NCBI RefSeq assembly: GCF_025628885.1
Contig: NZ_JAOTIF010000020.1
Coordinates: 1-64,000, forward strand
Direction: 5' to 3'
Origin: Paraflavisolibacter caeni
GTDB lineage: Bacteria; Bacteroidota; Bacteroidia; Chitinophagales; Chitinophagaceae
DNA: 64,000 nt
Below, piece by piece: positions 1 through 8,233 of this stretch (the stretch's first letter is position 1; the number at the start of each line of letters is the position of its first letter). The notes below the pieces were generated by a model. It worked only from the letters and a program-made list of their open reading frames with translations, was not told the DNA's origin and did no database searches. Position numbers and translations under genes: made by a program.

Positions 1-1
1 G

Positions 2-292
2 GGGATTATCTCCATTGATTATGTGACAGGAGATTTTAAGTTTAAGGGTAAAAAATACAAGGTGGCTGCAAGAAATGAGTTGCTTCCTTACCTTTATTTT
101 GATCCACAACTTGTCATGATAAAGTTTGCAGAAGCTCATGACACTCCTGCTTTTCAAAAAACTAAAGGAGAAATGCGTACTTATTTTGTAGGAGACACTG
201 TCCAATTAAGAAAGCATCAGTTTATTATTAAAGAGGTTTCACCACTTTTGGAGAATATAACTATTCAACGGTTGGGAAAGACAAAGGAGTAG
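2..292 (+). CDS. C-terminal part of an unrecognised protein (5' cut by window edge)
   Basis: The reading frame is open back to the first bases of the window, so this is the C-terminal 96 residues of a longer protein; the GTG at 23 need not be a start. The visible part is mixed alpha/beta, rich in Lys and aromatic residues (FKFKGKKYKV, YLYFDP), with no cysteine motif or membrane segment. It ends 7 bp before the following hydrolase gene, so the two may be co-transcribed. I do not recognise the family. Confidence 0.6.
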   Translation, partial: GIISIDYVTGDFKFKGKKYKVAARNELLPYLYFDPQLVMIKFAEAHDTPAFQKTKGEMRTYFVGDTVQLRKHQFIIKEVSPLLENITIQRLGKTKE

Positions 293-299
293 ATTATTT

Positions 300-1175
300 A
301 TGCGAGTACTCAAAAGACTTATTATTTTCTGCTTCTTAATCATCCATGCTGCTTTTACATGGGGGCAAGATGGCTTTATTAAGGGTTCACCCGAATTAGC
401 CTATTGGAAGATCGGTAACAAAAAGGAGGTCGTTATTGTTTTACATGGAGGGCCTGCTGCTGCGCATAATTACTTACGACCGGAGTGGGATCAACTTAGT
501 AAGGCTGCCCAGGTGATCTATTATGACCAAAGGGGATGCGGGAAAAGTGAAAAAGCTACCTGTTATAGTTGGCGGGAGCACGTGGAGGATTTAAAAAGAG
601 TGATCAACACTGTTGCCAATGGGAAAAGAGTGATCCTGGCGGGTTCTTCCTGGGGCTATAGGCTTGCACTTCTTTATGCCTATACTTACCCAGAAGATGT
701 CAAAGCAATGATTCTCTCCGGAACAGTTAAATGGAGAGGTGGGGTAAAAGAACCAAAGGATTGCGCCCTTTATGCTCCTGACACTAAATGGAATCCTAAT
801 GATTATAGAGAAGATACGGTTATATTCTCCTCATTCAATTTCTATCAACCACCATTAAAGGACTCTAGTCAATTGAAAACTGGCAGAAAAGAGAAGTTTT
901 TTGAAGGTAATAACTATTCATTTCAATATACAATGAATAGTCTTCAGGAAGCTCCGGCATTGCAGCAGTTAGCTAAGATCAATACTCGTATACTGGTATT
1001 CCAGGCTGTAGGCTGCCAACAAAATATCAATAAGGATGCTGCACACGAATTGATTGGCGTGCTTCCTAATTTAGAGGTGTACCCTATTAAAGATGCCTGT
1101 CATGATCCCTGGTATACGCATACGGAAGAGTTTTTTAAGAAATGTAATGAGTTTATCAAAAAGGTAAAGGCATAG
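300..1175 (+). CDS. Secreted alpha/beta hydrolase, prolyl aminopeptidase (S33)-like
   Basis: A protein of 291 residues with a signal peptide (about 1-22, ending TWGQ). Three S33-type motifs are visible: HGGP at 49-52 (oxyanion region), DQRGCGKS at 76-83 and GSSWG at 115-119 with nucleophile Ser117. A late His (CHDPW, about 268) is the likely catalytic base. The usual acid position after the penultimate strand reads VGCQQN, without an obvious Asp, so activity or specificity may be altered. The family cleaves N-terminal proline or acts as a general esterase; the export signal places this one in the periplasm. It follows the preceding gene by 7 bp. Confidence 0.8.
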   Translation: MRVLKRLIIFCFLIIHAAFTWGQDGFIKGSPELAYWKIGNKKEVVIVLHGGPAAAHNYLRPEWDQLSKAAQVIYYDQRGCGKSEKATCYSWREHVEDLKRVINTVANGKRVILAGSSWGYRLALLYAYTYPEDVKAMILSGTVKWRGGVKEPKDCALYAPDTKWNPNDYREDTVIFSSFNFYQPPLKDSSQLKTGRKEKFFEGNNYSFQYTMNSLQEAPALQQLAKINTRILVFQAVGCQQNINKDAAHELIGVLPNLEVYPIKDACHDPWYTHTEEFFKKCNEFIKKVKA

Positions 1176-1303
1176 CTAATTCATTGAGTTTATTTATTAG
1201 GACTCGTCTGTGGGTGGCTTGGTAATTAGGGATAGATTGCAAGTGATGAGTCCACTTGACAACTTAAAAATGGAGTGATAAAAGTTGTATTGGCAATTAA
1301 TTT

Positions 1304-1750
1304 ATGAGAGTCGTTTTATCAATAATACTTTTTATAGTTTGTCTCCGAGTTGAAGGGCAAGACGTTTCTTATACTTCTTTCCCGCAGCAAAAGAAATATA
1401 CAGATTCTTTAGTAAACCTTATTGATTTGAATAAGGATTTAATTGAAATGCAACTCCAGGGAAATGATTCAACTTTTGGTCCATATAGTGGGAAGTATTT
1501 TTATAATCCAGAAGGCAAAGCTATTCTTAAGGTTGAATGTAACTTTGTATTTGACACATTAGGAAGGAAGGTTCTTTATTACAGTAAAGATCATTTAATA
1601 AAGGCAGTTGATAACAAGATCAATTATTACTACCTCAATGATTCCCTTATAAACGAATTTGGAATAAAAGAAAATACAAACCAAATAATGAATATTTTAG
1701 TATTTCAGAAGAACCTAATGAATTTGCTAAAAATACTTGTGTCTAATTAA
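1304..1750 (+). CDS. Small secreted protein of unknown function, tail possibly frameshifted
   Basis: A protein of 148 residues with a clear signal peptide (ends VEGQ, about 19). The body is polar and beta-rich, with repeated Tyr. I do not recognise the family. After about residue 115 the composition becomes odd (MNILVFQKNLMNLLKILVSN), while another frame over 1690-1746 reads a more natural tail (EYFSISEEPNEFAKNTCV) ending at 1746. A small indel around 1655-1690 may therefore have replaced the original C-terminus. The gene ends directly before an attC-like palindrome, as expected for a cassette gene. Confidence 0.6.
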   Translation: MRVVLSIILFIVCLRVEGQDVSYTSFPQQKKYTDSLVNLIDLNKDLIEMQLQGNDSTFGPYSGKYFYNPEGKAILKVECNFVFDTLGRKVLYYSKDHLIKAVDNKINYYYLNDSLINEFGIKENTNQIMNILVFQKNLMNLLKILVSN

Positions 1751-1842
1751 ACTGCCAATAACAATCGGCTTTTAAAAATGGCAGCCATGTGCTAATTCGG
1801 TAAATCAATAATTAACTTAAAACTGCCACTAAAAACCTAACT
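1751..1842 (+). repeat. attC-like site 1 (weak, short)
   Basis: It lies exactly between two single-gene units. The arm CTTTTAAAAATGGCAG (from about 1779) pairs with CTGCCACTAAAAACC (from about 1823). The left core resembles CTGCCAATAAC; no clear GTT right core is seen. This is the weakest of the complete sites. Confidence 0.4.
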
Positions 1843-2400
1843 ATGAGAATAATCTTTTCTGGACTGTTTCTACTGATAGCTTTCATTTCTTTTGGACAGG
1901 CATCTATCAATCCTAAAGGCAGTGTTAATATTGACTCTATAATGGAAGCAAGCGCAAAGGCTGCAATCGGTCGACCTTTTCCTGAGTTTGAAGCATCAAA
2001 CGAACATGGCAGGATCAACAAGAAAGCCTTTAAAGGCAAAGTAGTTTTGATAAACTTCTGGTTTGAAGGCTGCCACCCCTGTATGGCTGAAATGGAAGCA
2101 CTTAACGAACTCTATAGAAAACTTAAAGACCGTAAGGACTTTGAATTTATTTCTTTTACATGGGATAATGCCGAAGCCATAAAAAGAGTAAAAGAAAAGT
2201 TTGGACTTCAGTTTAAAATTTACTCTATTAAAGATGCAGAGTGTAGGCGGTTGAACCAACACAATGGTTATCCAACCAGTATTGTAGTGGACAAAAACGG
2301 GAAGATAGCCTACCTGGTCTGTGGTGGGACTACTGATAAAGACAAGGCAAGAGAATTTGTGATGAACGAGCTGCTTTCTGAGATCACTAAGGCGCTTTAG
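1843..2400 (+). CDS. Periplasmic TlpA/ResA-type thioredoxin-fold protein
   Basis: A protein of 185 residues with an N-terminal signal peptide (ends SFGQ, residue 19). The redoxin domain begins near GRPFPEFE (43-50). The redox motif is CHPC at 77-80 after the NFW strand, and GYPTS (about 141-145) supplies the cis-proline loop. Members of the family reduce or exchange disulfides of exported proteins, including cytochrome c maturation substrates. The gene sits alone between two attC-like palindromes, so it reads as a one-gene cassette. A second, unrelated-length thioredoxin-like protein is encoded at 3919. Confidence 0.85.
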   Translation: MRIIFSGLFLLIAFISFGQASINPKGSVNIDSIMEASAKAAIGRPFPEFEASNEHGRINKKAFKGKVVLINFWFEGCHPCMAEMEALNELYRKLKDRKDFEFISFTWDNAEAIKRVKEKFGLQFKIYSIKDAECRRLNQHNGYPTSIVVDKNGKIAYLVCGGTTDKDKAREFVMNELLSEITKAL

Positions 2401-2402
2401 CA

Positions 2403-2541
2403 GCAGCCAAAATCAATGTTTCAGCAATGGTGGCTGGGTAGACACCGTCAGTTTTCAAATCTCTATCGAACACCATTTCTTTAACCAAGCAACGGTAACG
2501 TAGACTGCCGCTAATGGTTGAGACGCCTGAAATGGTTGGCA
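2403..2541 (+). repeat. attC-like site 2
   Basis: The left part GTTTCAGCAATGGTGGC (from 2418) can pair imperfectly with TGCCGCTAATGGTTGAGAC (from about 2506). The right core is GTTGGCA (2535-2541). The loop segment with CACCATTTCTTTAACC and GTAGACTGCC resembles the loops at 14.9 and 9.4 kb. It directly follows the thioredoxin gene. Confidence 0.7.
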
Positions 2542-2739
2542 GCAAGGTATTGGTGTTATCAGCTATGACTGATGATGTTATGTTAGGAAACTGCTCTGAG
2601 GCCACTTTTAGAAAATATATCGTTTATATGACTTTAGCCAGATTGTTAGGTACATTGCTGGCACAATTGATATTTTTACCCAGTGCAGACCTTCTTGCGT
2701 TTATAGCAACAATGATGTAATAACGCCTGTGCTGCGAAA
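2542..2739 (+). other. Interval with a 68-codon open frame, possible cassette remnant
   Basis: This stretch lies between two attC-like sites, where a cassette gene is expected. A frame open from inside the preceding site to 2720 encodes a Leu-rich hydrophobic segment (LARLLGTLLAQLIFLP) and ends at TAA. No RBS, signal or known domain is evident. It could be a tiny membrane protein or the leftover of a deleted gene. Confidence 0.3.
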
Positions 2740-2822
2740 GTCCATATTTGTGAAATGGCTGCTCCTGAACTATCTTTCAGCAATGAATCACCAATCAGCG
2801 GCTTCAACCCTTTCAAAAATAC
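2740..2822 (+). repeat. attC-like site 3 (shortened loop)
   Basis: ATTTGTGAAATGG (about 2745) pairs with CCCTTTCAAAAAT (about 2808). The left arm is nearly the same as those at 11.95 and 16.55 kb, but the loop is much shorter, so an internal deletion is likely. A 45-codon frame (2755-2892, beginning MAAPELSF) runs through it and ends ...YEVIWKIELGQYDEADE; its tail may be a residue of a lost gene. Confidence 0.5.
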
Positions 2823-2988
2823 CTTACCTGCAGGAAGCTATGAGGTAATATGGAAAATTGAACTGGGTCAATATGATGAAGCTGACGAATAAATTGTAAA
2901 AGACATACCATATATGACAAAAAATGATGACTAATATTAAACCACGAAGGTTTTGGATTTCCTCAAAATAATTAAATACAATAGTAAA

Positions 2989-3702
2989 ATGGAAAATCAA
3001 GCCGCTATTACAGCACAATATAAAGCAGCAAGACTCGCAGGACTCCTGTATCTGATTGCTATGGCTACTGGATTCTTCGCGGAATTTTATGTACGCTTCC
3101 CTTCCACTCTTGTTGTAAGCGGAGATGCTGCAAAAACAGCCAGTAATATTATGGCTAATGAACGACTATATCGTATCGGTATTGCCAACAATTTAATCAC
3201 CTTTGCTATTGATGTGCCACTTATCTGGGCTCTTTATGTATTACTAAGACCTGTAAACAGAAATCTTGCCTTGCTTGCAGTATTCTTCAGGCTGATAGAG
3301 ACAACGATTGCCTGCGTTGCTATTATCAATTATTATGTTGCTATGCAGTTCATCAGTGATGCTGACCATCTGAAAGCATTCGATTCAAATCAAATACAAG
3401 CACTGTCGATATTACATGATACATATGCTTTGACCTTTGTTGTTGTCGCAATTTTTTTAGGTTTGGGATCAGCAGTGTTTAATTATTTACTATTCAAGTC
3501 AAGATATATACCCAGGGTATTGGCTGCCTGGGGTATATTTTCTTCATTTCTATTGCTGATAAGTCAATTCGCTATCGTTATTTTCCCTGAGGTGGAGAAA
3601 ACCATTATACCTGCCTGTTATGGTCCTATCGCTATCGATGAAATTGCTCTTGGTTTTTGGCTCTTGATCAAGGGAGCCAATATTCCTAAAATGGAATCCT
3701 GA
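2989..3702 (+). CDS. DUF4386 family integral membrane protein
   Basis: A protein of 237 residues, using the ATG that gives MENQAAITAQYKAARLAGLLYL; an upstream TTG at 2953 would add 12 unlikely residues. Six or seven hydrophobic helices are visible. The N-terminal AARLAGLLYL...ATGFFAEF, a central RLIETTIA and the late YIPRVLAAWGIFSS are typical of DUF4386, a family of unknown biochemical role common in Bacteroidota. The frame ends 50 bp before an attC-like left core. A second DUF4386 protein is at 15771, with only family-level similarity. Confidence 0.85.
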   Translation: MENQAAITAQYKAARLAGLLYLIAMATGFFAEFYVRFPSTLVVSGDAAKTASNIMANERLYRIGIANNLITFAIDVPLIWALYVLLRPVNRNLALLAVFFRLIETTIACVAIINYYVAMQFISDADHLKAFDSNQIQALSILHDTYALTFVVVAIFLGLGSAVFNYLLFKSRYIPRVLAAWGIFSSFLLLISQFAIVIFPEVEKTIIPACYGPIAIDEIALGFWLLIKGANIPKMES

Positions 3703-3752
3703 AATTGATTCAATACGACATGTGACAAAAAGTATAGAGAATAACAACGAAT

Positions 3753-3886
3753 CGCTAACATGGGGTTTCATGGAATGACAGCTATGCATTACATTTAAGT
3801 TGTAAATAATAAATCAACAACAGAATAGGATTGTTGCTGCATTAGCCCAGACTGTCTGTACAACTGCAATATCTTCTAGGTTAAGG
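3753..3886 (+). repeat. attC-like site 4
   Basis: Left core CGCTAAC (3753-3759) and right core GTTAAGG (3880-3886). The arm around TGGAATGACAG faces CTGTCTGTACAACTG. The loop contains the shared CCCAGACTG motif. It separates the DUF4386 gene from the lipoprotein gene at 3919. Confidence 0.65.
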
Positions 3887-3918
3887 TCTATCCCCTAAGA
3901 GCGCAAACAAGTACAACC

Positions 3919-4887
3919 ATGATAAAATCAATTTTCACCTGTTTGGCTTTCTTGTTTTTCTATTCTTGTAGGTCTACTGATCATGATAAAAAAAGTGCTG
4001 CACCTAACATTAAAGTAGCCCCTCACGCACCATTGTCGCTAAGGATTTTTGCTGTAGACAGTGTATACAACCCCTATTTCCCCGATACAGGTTTGGTGTT
4101 CAAAAGCGATAAAGATCTATCCATATATTTTTTCCAGACCAATAAGGTTTTTGATTCTTTTCGTACAAAGCGATTGCTCGATCACAACAATAGCAACTCT
4201 ATAAAGCTGGCGGATATCACGGCAGGTCATTATTACGCTGACCGGATGGATTATTTGTTCTTTAAGCATTTTAAAGGGGCACCAAAAAATAACACATCTA
4301 TGGGTATGCTCAGTTTTTTCTCCCCTCTTTCGGAGTTGGTTCCATTGAAAGAAAGATTTGAGTTATTCGACAGCTTTCCGGAAGAGGTGCGCAATAATGA
4401 AGTGGGCAAAAAGACCCTTCAAATATTGCAAGAGTACTCCTTTGATAGAAATATTGGCTTGAATATGTTGAAATTCAAGAAATTAGGGTTGAAAGATACC
4501 GCTGGCCATATCAACATGATTGAGGACCTGTTTGCAAGTGAACATGACTACTATATAGTCATATTTGGTGCGTCCTGGTGTGGGCCTTGTAGGTTAGAGG
4601 AGTTCCAGATGAGGCACTGGATAAAAGCCATAGATACTTCAAAAGTTAAACTAATTGGATTATCGGTGGATACCAAAGAAGAGAAATGGAGGAAATATGT
4701 ACAAGAAGAGAAAAATCCATGGAATAGTTACCTGCTGGAAGGGGGTTGGCACAACACGTTGGTCAAAGAACTTGGCGTTGAAAGCATTCCCAGGAACTTT
4801 CTTATTAGCAGCAACAGGGAGATCATCATGGAGCATACAGATATAAGAAGAATATTAAAGAAGCTGCCTTTTTTGAATGTGGAGTAA
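3919..4887 (+). CDS. Thioredoxin-fold lipoprotein (TlpA-like) with long N-terminal domain
   Basis: A protein of 322 residues. The lipobox FFYSC places Cys17 as the lipidated residue, so it is membrane-anchored. Residues 25-200 form a beta-rich then helical region typical of Bacteroidota TlpA-like proteins. The thioredoxin domain follows, with FGASWCGPC (catalytic cysteines 221 and 224) and cis-Pro in SIPRNF. Expected role: periplasmic thiol-disulfide exchange. It begins 32 bp after a right core, consistent with a one-gene cassette. Confidence 0.85.
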   Translation: MIKSIFTCLAFLFFYSCRSTDHDKKSAAPNIKVAPHAPLSLRIFAVDSVYNPYFPDTGLVFKSDKDLSIYFFQTNKVFDSFRTKRLLDHNNSNSIKLADITAGHYYADRMDYLFFKHFKGAPKNNTSMGMLSFFSPLSELVPLKERFELFDSFPEEVRNNEVGKKTLQILQEYSFDRNIGLNMLKFKKLGLKDTAGHINMIEDLFASEHDYYIVIFGASWCGPCRLEEFQMRHWIKAIDTSKVKLIGLSVDTKEEKWRKYVQEEKNPWNSYLLEGGWHNTLVKELGVESIPRNFLISSNREIIMEHTDIRRILKKLPFLNVE

Positions 4888-5202
4888 GTATTGAAACTAT
4901 TGATAGGAAAATCAATCACAAAGTCCACTCTTTGCCATTTGACTTGGGGCTAGCTCTCCGATTTTAATTCCCCCTTTCTGCCAATCAGTATTTCTAAAAT
5001 GCTTTAATCTGAAATCTAACAGCTTATAACAGAATAGAGGATCATTGCAACACTTACAATGGAGTTGCATCACTATTCATTTTTGAGGAGCTGCCAGTAT
5101 CGGCACAAAGGGGTTAAGTTCTATGTTTTTTCAACTGACATCATAATTCTTAATCCATATTACTATTGATGAATTTTATAACTTTGCTAATAAAATTAGC
5201 AT
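4888..5202 (+). other. Non-coding interval upstream of the recombinase region
   Basis: I see no convincing gene here. CAGCTTATAACAGAATAG and GGAGCTGCCAGTATCGGCAC have an attachment-site flavour, and GTTAAGTTC occurs near 5114, but I could not pair convincing arms. TAACTTTG at 5179-5186 matches the Bacteroidota -7 element TAnnTTTG and could drive the gene at 5203; no matching -33 TTTG was found at the usual distance. Confidence 0.35.
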
Positions 5203-5493
5203 TTGCCTTATTATAGAATTGTGATATGGACCAGTCGGCGGCGGGAACCTTATTCGGGGATCCGGCAGATCGAGAACTATAATGTGGATGCGGTGCAACA
5301 TATCATGAGGGTGAAGGCGGAGGAAACCTATAGAAGGGATTTGATTGATGTGGAGGTACAGATGATATCCAAGACCAGTACTGCTGTAAGGCAGTATTTT
5401 GAAGCTTTCAAAAAGAGGATGGAGGCGAAGAAGTGGCCGGAGGATAAGCCTTTTACGCCGGCATTGAGGCGGAGGGATTATTATAACAGATAG
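5203..5493 (+). CDS. Small conserved-looking basic protein of unknown function
   Basis: A protein of 96 residues starting at TTG; no in-frame ATG lies nearby. It is strongly basic and helical (YFEAFKKRMEAKKWPEDKPF), with no signal peptide or membrane segment. Codon usage is richer in G+C than in the surrounding cassettes and matches that of the adjacent recombinase, so it may belong to that unit. I do not recognise the family and infer no function beyond possible nucleic-acid contact from its charge. Confidence 0.55.
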   Translation: MPYYRIVIWTSRRREPYSGIRQIENYNVDAVQHIMRVKAEETYRRDLIDVEVQMISKTSTAVRQYFEAFKKRMEAKKWPEDKPFTPALRRRDYYNR

Positions 5494-5651
5494 AATACTT
5501 TGATTAGGATGGCTCTAATTGATATAGAAATAGCCTGTTTGATGTATATGAAATATGCAAACATGAGAAGGAGAAGCTGGGCAAGAGCAGCTTTGTGAAT
5601 GAGTGAGCGGTAATGGAGCGGAGCATGAGGCGACAGGGGGGCCTTAACCAG

Positions 5652-5879
5652 ATGTTTACCATAACAATCACTCCTCTGCATGTCAGAGGGCAGGAAGCAA
5701 TGGGCATCTCCGCCCCATTGGATAAAGAGCTGGAATATGCTATCAGAAAAATCAAGGGCATCAAGTGGAGCGGAGCACATCATCTTTGGTATTTGCCCTT
5801 AGATAAAGAACAGTACCTTATTCTTAAGGAAATACTTAATGATAAGGTGCAGCTGGATAGCACCCTTCTGCGCCAGTAA
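5652..5879 (+). pseudogene. N-terminal arm of the tyrosine recombinase, cut off by a stop codon
   Basis: Starting at the ATG at 5652 (MFTITITPL), 75 residues encode the small N-terminal domain often found on Bacteroidota tyrosine recombinases; WSGAHHLWYLPL resembles the WS..H..WYLP motif of that domain. It ends at TAA (5877-5879). The next codons in the same frame read LEQKKSVQPLLK and run without interruption into the recombinase at 5898. The stop is therefore a point lesion in what was one gene of about 377 codons. Whether the two pieces are still made separately cannot be told. Confidence 0.75.
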
Positions 5880-5897
5880 CTGGAGCAAAAGAAGAGT

Positions 5898-6785
5898 GTG
5901 CAGCCTCTGCTGAAAACTGAAAAAATTTCTAAGCAAAGAGCAGATATGCTTTTGCAGTTTCCCTTAAATAAAGACAACCTCCAGGCTTTCACCCAATACC
6001 AGGAATTGCTACAGCTCAAAGGCTATAGTCCACAAACACTAAAGACCTATTGCAATGAATTTCATCTGTTGCTGCGTCTCTTAGGTAAAGGAAAAGTGAG
6101 CGGGATGACGAAAGAGGGGGGAAGGTGTTATAGTGCCACACGCCTGAATACTGCTATCAATGCCCTGAAGTTTTACTTTGAACAGGTGCTAAACAGGGGC
6201 CGCGAGTTCTATGACCTGCCTAGACCTAAGAAGCCAAAGAAGTTGCCTACCGTACTGGCAGAAAGCGAAGTAGCCAGGATTATTTTGCAAACGAAGAATT
6301 TAAAGCATAGAGCACTTTTGATGACAGCTTACTCTGCCGGTCTAAGAGTAAGTGAGCTGGTAAAGTTGAGGATAAAGGATATTGATCCGGGGCGTATGAT
6401 GATCCATATCCGGGAGGGCAAAGGCGGGAAAGGCCGGATGGTGCCACTGAGCCAGACCTTGCTGGAGACACTAAGGATATATTATCAGCAGTATAAACCA
6501 GGGGAATACCTTTTTGAAGGGGAAAATGGAGGGCCATACAGTGCCCGGAGTGCCCAGGAGATACTAAAAAAGGCCAAGAGGTGGGCAGGCATTCAAAAGA
6601 AAGGCAGCATTCACCTGTTGCGTCATTCTTATGCTACTCATTTGCTGGAAGCGGGTACAGATGTTAGATATATCCAGGTGCTTTTAGGCCACAATAGTTT
6701 AAAAACGACCTTAAGGTATACCCATGTGAGCAAGCTGAAGCTGGGTAGCATACAAAGTCCGCTGGACCGGTTGAAATTGGAGTAA
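5898..6785 (+). CDS. Tyrosine recombinase (IntI/Xer-like), main fragment of an interrupted gene
   Basis: A fragment of 295 residues from a GTG, the first usable start after the stop at 5877. The catalytic set is intact: Arg150 (SAGLR), Lys175/178 (GKGGK), His239 and Arg242 (HLLRH), His265 (LLGHN) and Tyr274 (RYTHV). The C-terminus, YTHV followed by IQSPLDRL, resembles integron integrases. The insertion of about 20 residues that marks IntI (between the Lys and H-x-x-R boxes) is absent. In the core-binding domain the join TKEGGRCYSATRLN looks about ten residues shorter than I remember for relatives, suggesting an in-frame deletion. It faces the same way as the cassettes and would be the natural candidate for moving them, but it is probably damaged. 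Confidence 0.85.
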   Translation: MQPLLKTEKISKQRADMLLQFPLNKDNLQAFTQYQELLQLKGYSPQTLKTYCNEFHLLLRLLGKGKVSGMTKEGGRCYSATRLNTAINALKFYFEQVLNRGREFYDLPRPKKPKKLPTVLAESEVARIILQTKNLKHRALLMTAYSAGLRVSELVKLRIKDIDPGRMMIHIREGKGGKGRMVPLSQTLLETLRIYYQQYKPGEYLFEGENGGPYSARSAQEILKKAKRWAGIQKKGSIHLLRHSYATHLLEAGTDVRYIQVLLGHNSLKTTLRYTHVSKLKLGSIQSPLDRLKLE

Positions 6786-6966
6786 GCAGTTGCGTTTTTT
6801 ATATTTTCAGATTGACACTACAGATGGGCTCATGCAGATGGGGCTATACAAAAAACTCAATTGGAAGTGATTGATTTTGTGGGGGTAAGGGTTATTTCTT
6901 AAATTTTTGCAGGGTGGCGGGCATATGACTAAATTTACTCGTTGTAGGCAATGCCAAACCGACAAG
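6786..6966 (+). other. Candidate primary attachment region (attI-like) after the recombinase
   Basis: The stretch between the recombinase stop and the first downstream cassette gene ends with the core GTTGTAGGC (6941-6949), the same right core as in the cassette sites. Unlike those, no paired left arm is obvious upstream; instead it has GGGGGTAAGGG and GGGTGGCGGGC. A core without a full palindrome next to the integrase is how attI sites look, so this is a reasonable but unproven attI candidate. Confidence 0.4.
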
Positions 6967-7572
6967 ATGAAACAATTAACACTTCTATTTTATTCAATAT
7001 TCTTAATCAGTTGTAATCAAAGTGTACAAACTCAAAGTAACACTATTCAGAAGTCGGGCAAAAGCAGTTATGCGACTGAACTTATAGACAATGGTTTTCT
7101 AAAGTATGCGGATAGTTCAAAGATTGACAGTTTAAAAACTCAACTCACAAGCTCATTCGACATTTATGAAGATGGCAATTTTAAAATAGCTCATATCGAC
7201 GCAGAGGAGCTTGCTGAATTTAGCTTTGACTTTTTTCTTCCGAGCCTTAATAGAATTTTAGCTAAAAGAGACATCAATTTATCTGCTCAAAGACTAAACG
7301 ACAAAGAAAATTCGTTTGATGCTTTAATTAATGGTGACAGAATACAACTATACACCCAAAAAGATTTAGACAACAATACATTTTGGGACACTGCTTCAAG
7401 AAATTTCTTTCGAAAAGTAAATGAAATACTAAGGACAAAAAACAGTGATGAACAGTTTTATTTATTATATGGTGGTAACGATTTACACGCAATACTTTTG
7501 ACCGACAAGCAGTTTTCAATTATAGCGGATTATTATAAAAATGAGCCTAAAGAAATTCCATACAAGCCATGA
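6967..7572 (+). CDS. Lipoprotein of unknown function
   Basis: A protein of 201 residues, using the ATG that starts MKQLTLLFYSIFLISC; the longer frame from 6907 would translate the attachment core. Cys16 is the lipidation site. The mature part begins with a Ser/Thr/Gln-rich linker, then a mixed alpha/beta region with several Asp/Asn-rich turns. No family is recognised. It is AT-rich like most cassettes here and ends 9 bp before an attC-like site. Confidence 0.65.
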   Translation: MKQLTLLFYSIFLISCNQSVQTQSNTIQKSGKSSYATELIDNGFLKYADSSKIDSLKTQLTSSFDIYEDGNFKIAHIDAEELAEFSFDFFLPSLNRILAKRDINLSAQRLNDKENSFDALINGDRIQLYTQKDLDNNTFWDTASRNFFRKVNEILRTKNSDEQFYLLYGGNDLHAILLTDKQFSIIADYYKNEPKEIPYKP

Positions 7573-7580
7573 CAGCACTA

Positions 7581-7718
7581 CCTACAACATCGATTTTTCG
7601 GCCATGGCGGCTTACAACCAAGATCAACTTTCATTTTACTATTGAACCTGTTAACTTTATCCAGAGTATCGGAACACAGACTGCCGCCACTGGCCTAAAT
7701 ATCTGGAAACCGTTGTAC
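7581..7718 (+). repeat. attC-like site 5 (very clear)
   Basis: Left core CCTACAAC (7581-7588) and right core GTTGTAC (7712-7718). GGCCATGGCGGC (7600-7611) pairs with GCCGCCACTGGCC (7683-7695), perfect except for one bulged base, as in the extrahelical bases of true attC sites. Confidence 0.8.
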
Positions 7719-7893
7719 GCCACCTTTTGAGATGTAGTTTGTAAATTTGGGAAGGACAACTATTGAGTTTTAGAGTGATAAAGCTTCAATCATTGAAGAA
7801 AAAAGAATTGAACAAAACTCTGATATGAACTGTGGCGACAAACTTGAAACAGCATAGTAAAACGATGCAAACAATCAAAACAAACGGATCATT
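7719..7893 (+). promoter_or_regulatory. Long leader of a cassette, with TAnnTTTG element
   Basis: This leader of 175 bp separates the attachment core from the next ATG, much longer than in most cassettes. TAAATTTG (7742-7749) fits the Bacteroidota -7 element TAnnTTTG. No convincing -33 TTTG at about 19 bp is seen, so the promoter call is tentative. A cassette carrying its own promoter would not need read-through transcription. Confidence 0.3.
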
Positions 7894-8181
7894 ATGAAAC
7901 TCGGAACTGTTGTGACAACAAGTTTTATTGTAGGTTTAATTCTTACCCTTGTAGGAGCGTACCTGAAAATAACTCATTCTGAAGGAGCAGGCACATGGTT
8001 GTGCATTGGCATTATTGCTTCCCTTGTGTTTATCGGGACTGCTATTTATGAAGTAAGGTCTTCTACGAGGATAAACACTGCAGAAAAAAACATGTGGACA
8101 CTTGCTTTTATATTCTTTAGCGGAATTACAGGGCTGGTTTATATTCTGATGGGCAGAAAAAGAATCACTGCAAACCCTTAA
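7894..8181 (+). CDS. Small three-helix membrane protein
   Basis: A protein of 95 residues with three hydrophobic helices (about 8-26, 35-52, 68-86) and short polar loops. The segment GAYLKITHSEGAG after helix 1 recalls the K-x-x-H-x-x-GA loop of GldL-like gliding proteins, but the protein is far shorter and that link is weak. Function unknown. It is the single gene of its unit, flanked by attC-like sites 5 and 6. Confidence 0.65.
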   Translation: MKLGTVVTTSFIVGLILTLVGAYLKITHSEGAGTWLCIGIIASLVFIGTAIYEVRSSTRINTAEKNMWTLAFIFFSGITGLVYILMGRKRITANP

Positions 8182-8233
8182 TGTGTTATTGACGTTTACT
8201 TTCTCTTTTAATCACACATTTATTAATTAATGG

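Noticed and set aside
2755-2892. Matching N-termini MAAPELSF in frames at 2755 and 11962 as a shared peptide family
   Set aside because: The shared residues are translated from the near-identical left arms of attC-like sites 3 and 11, not from genes.
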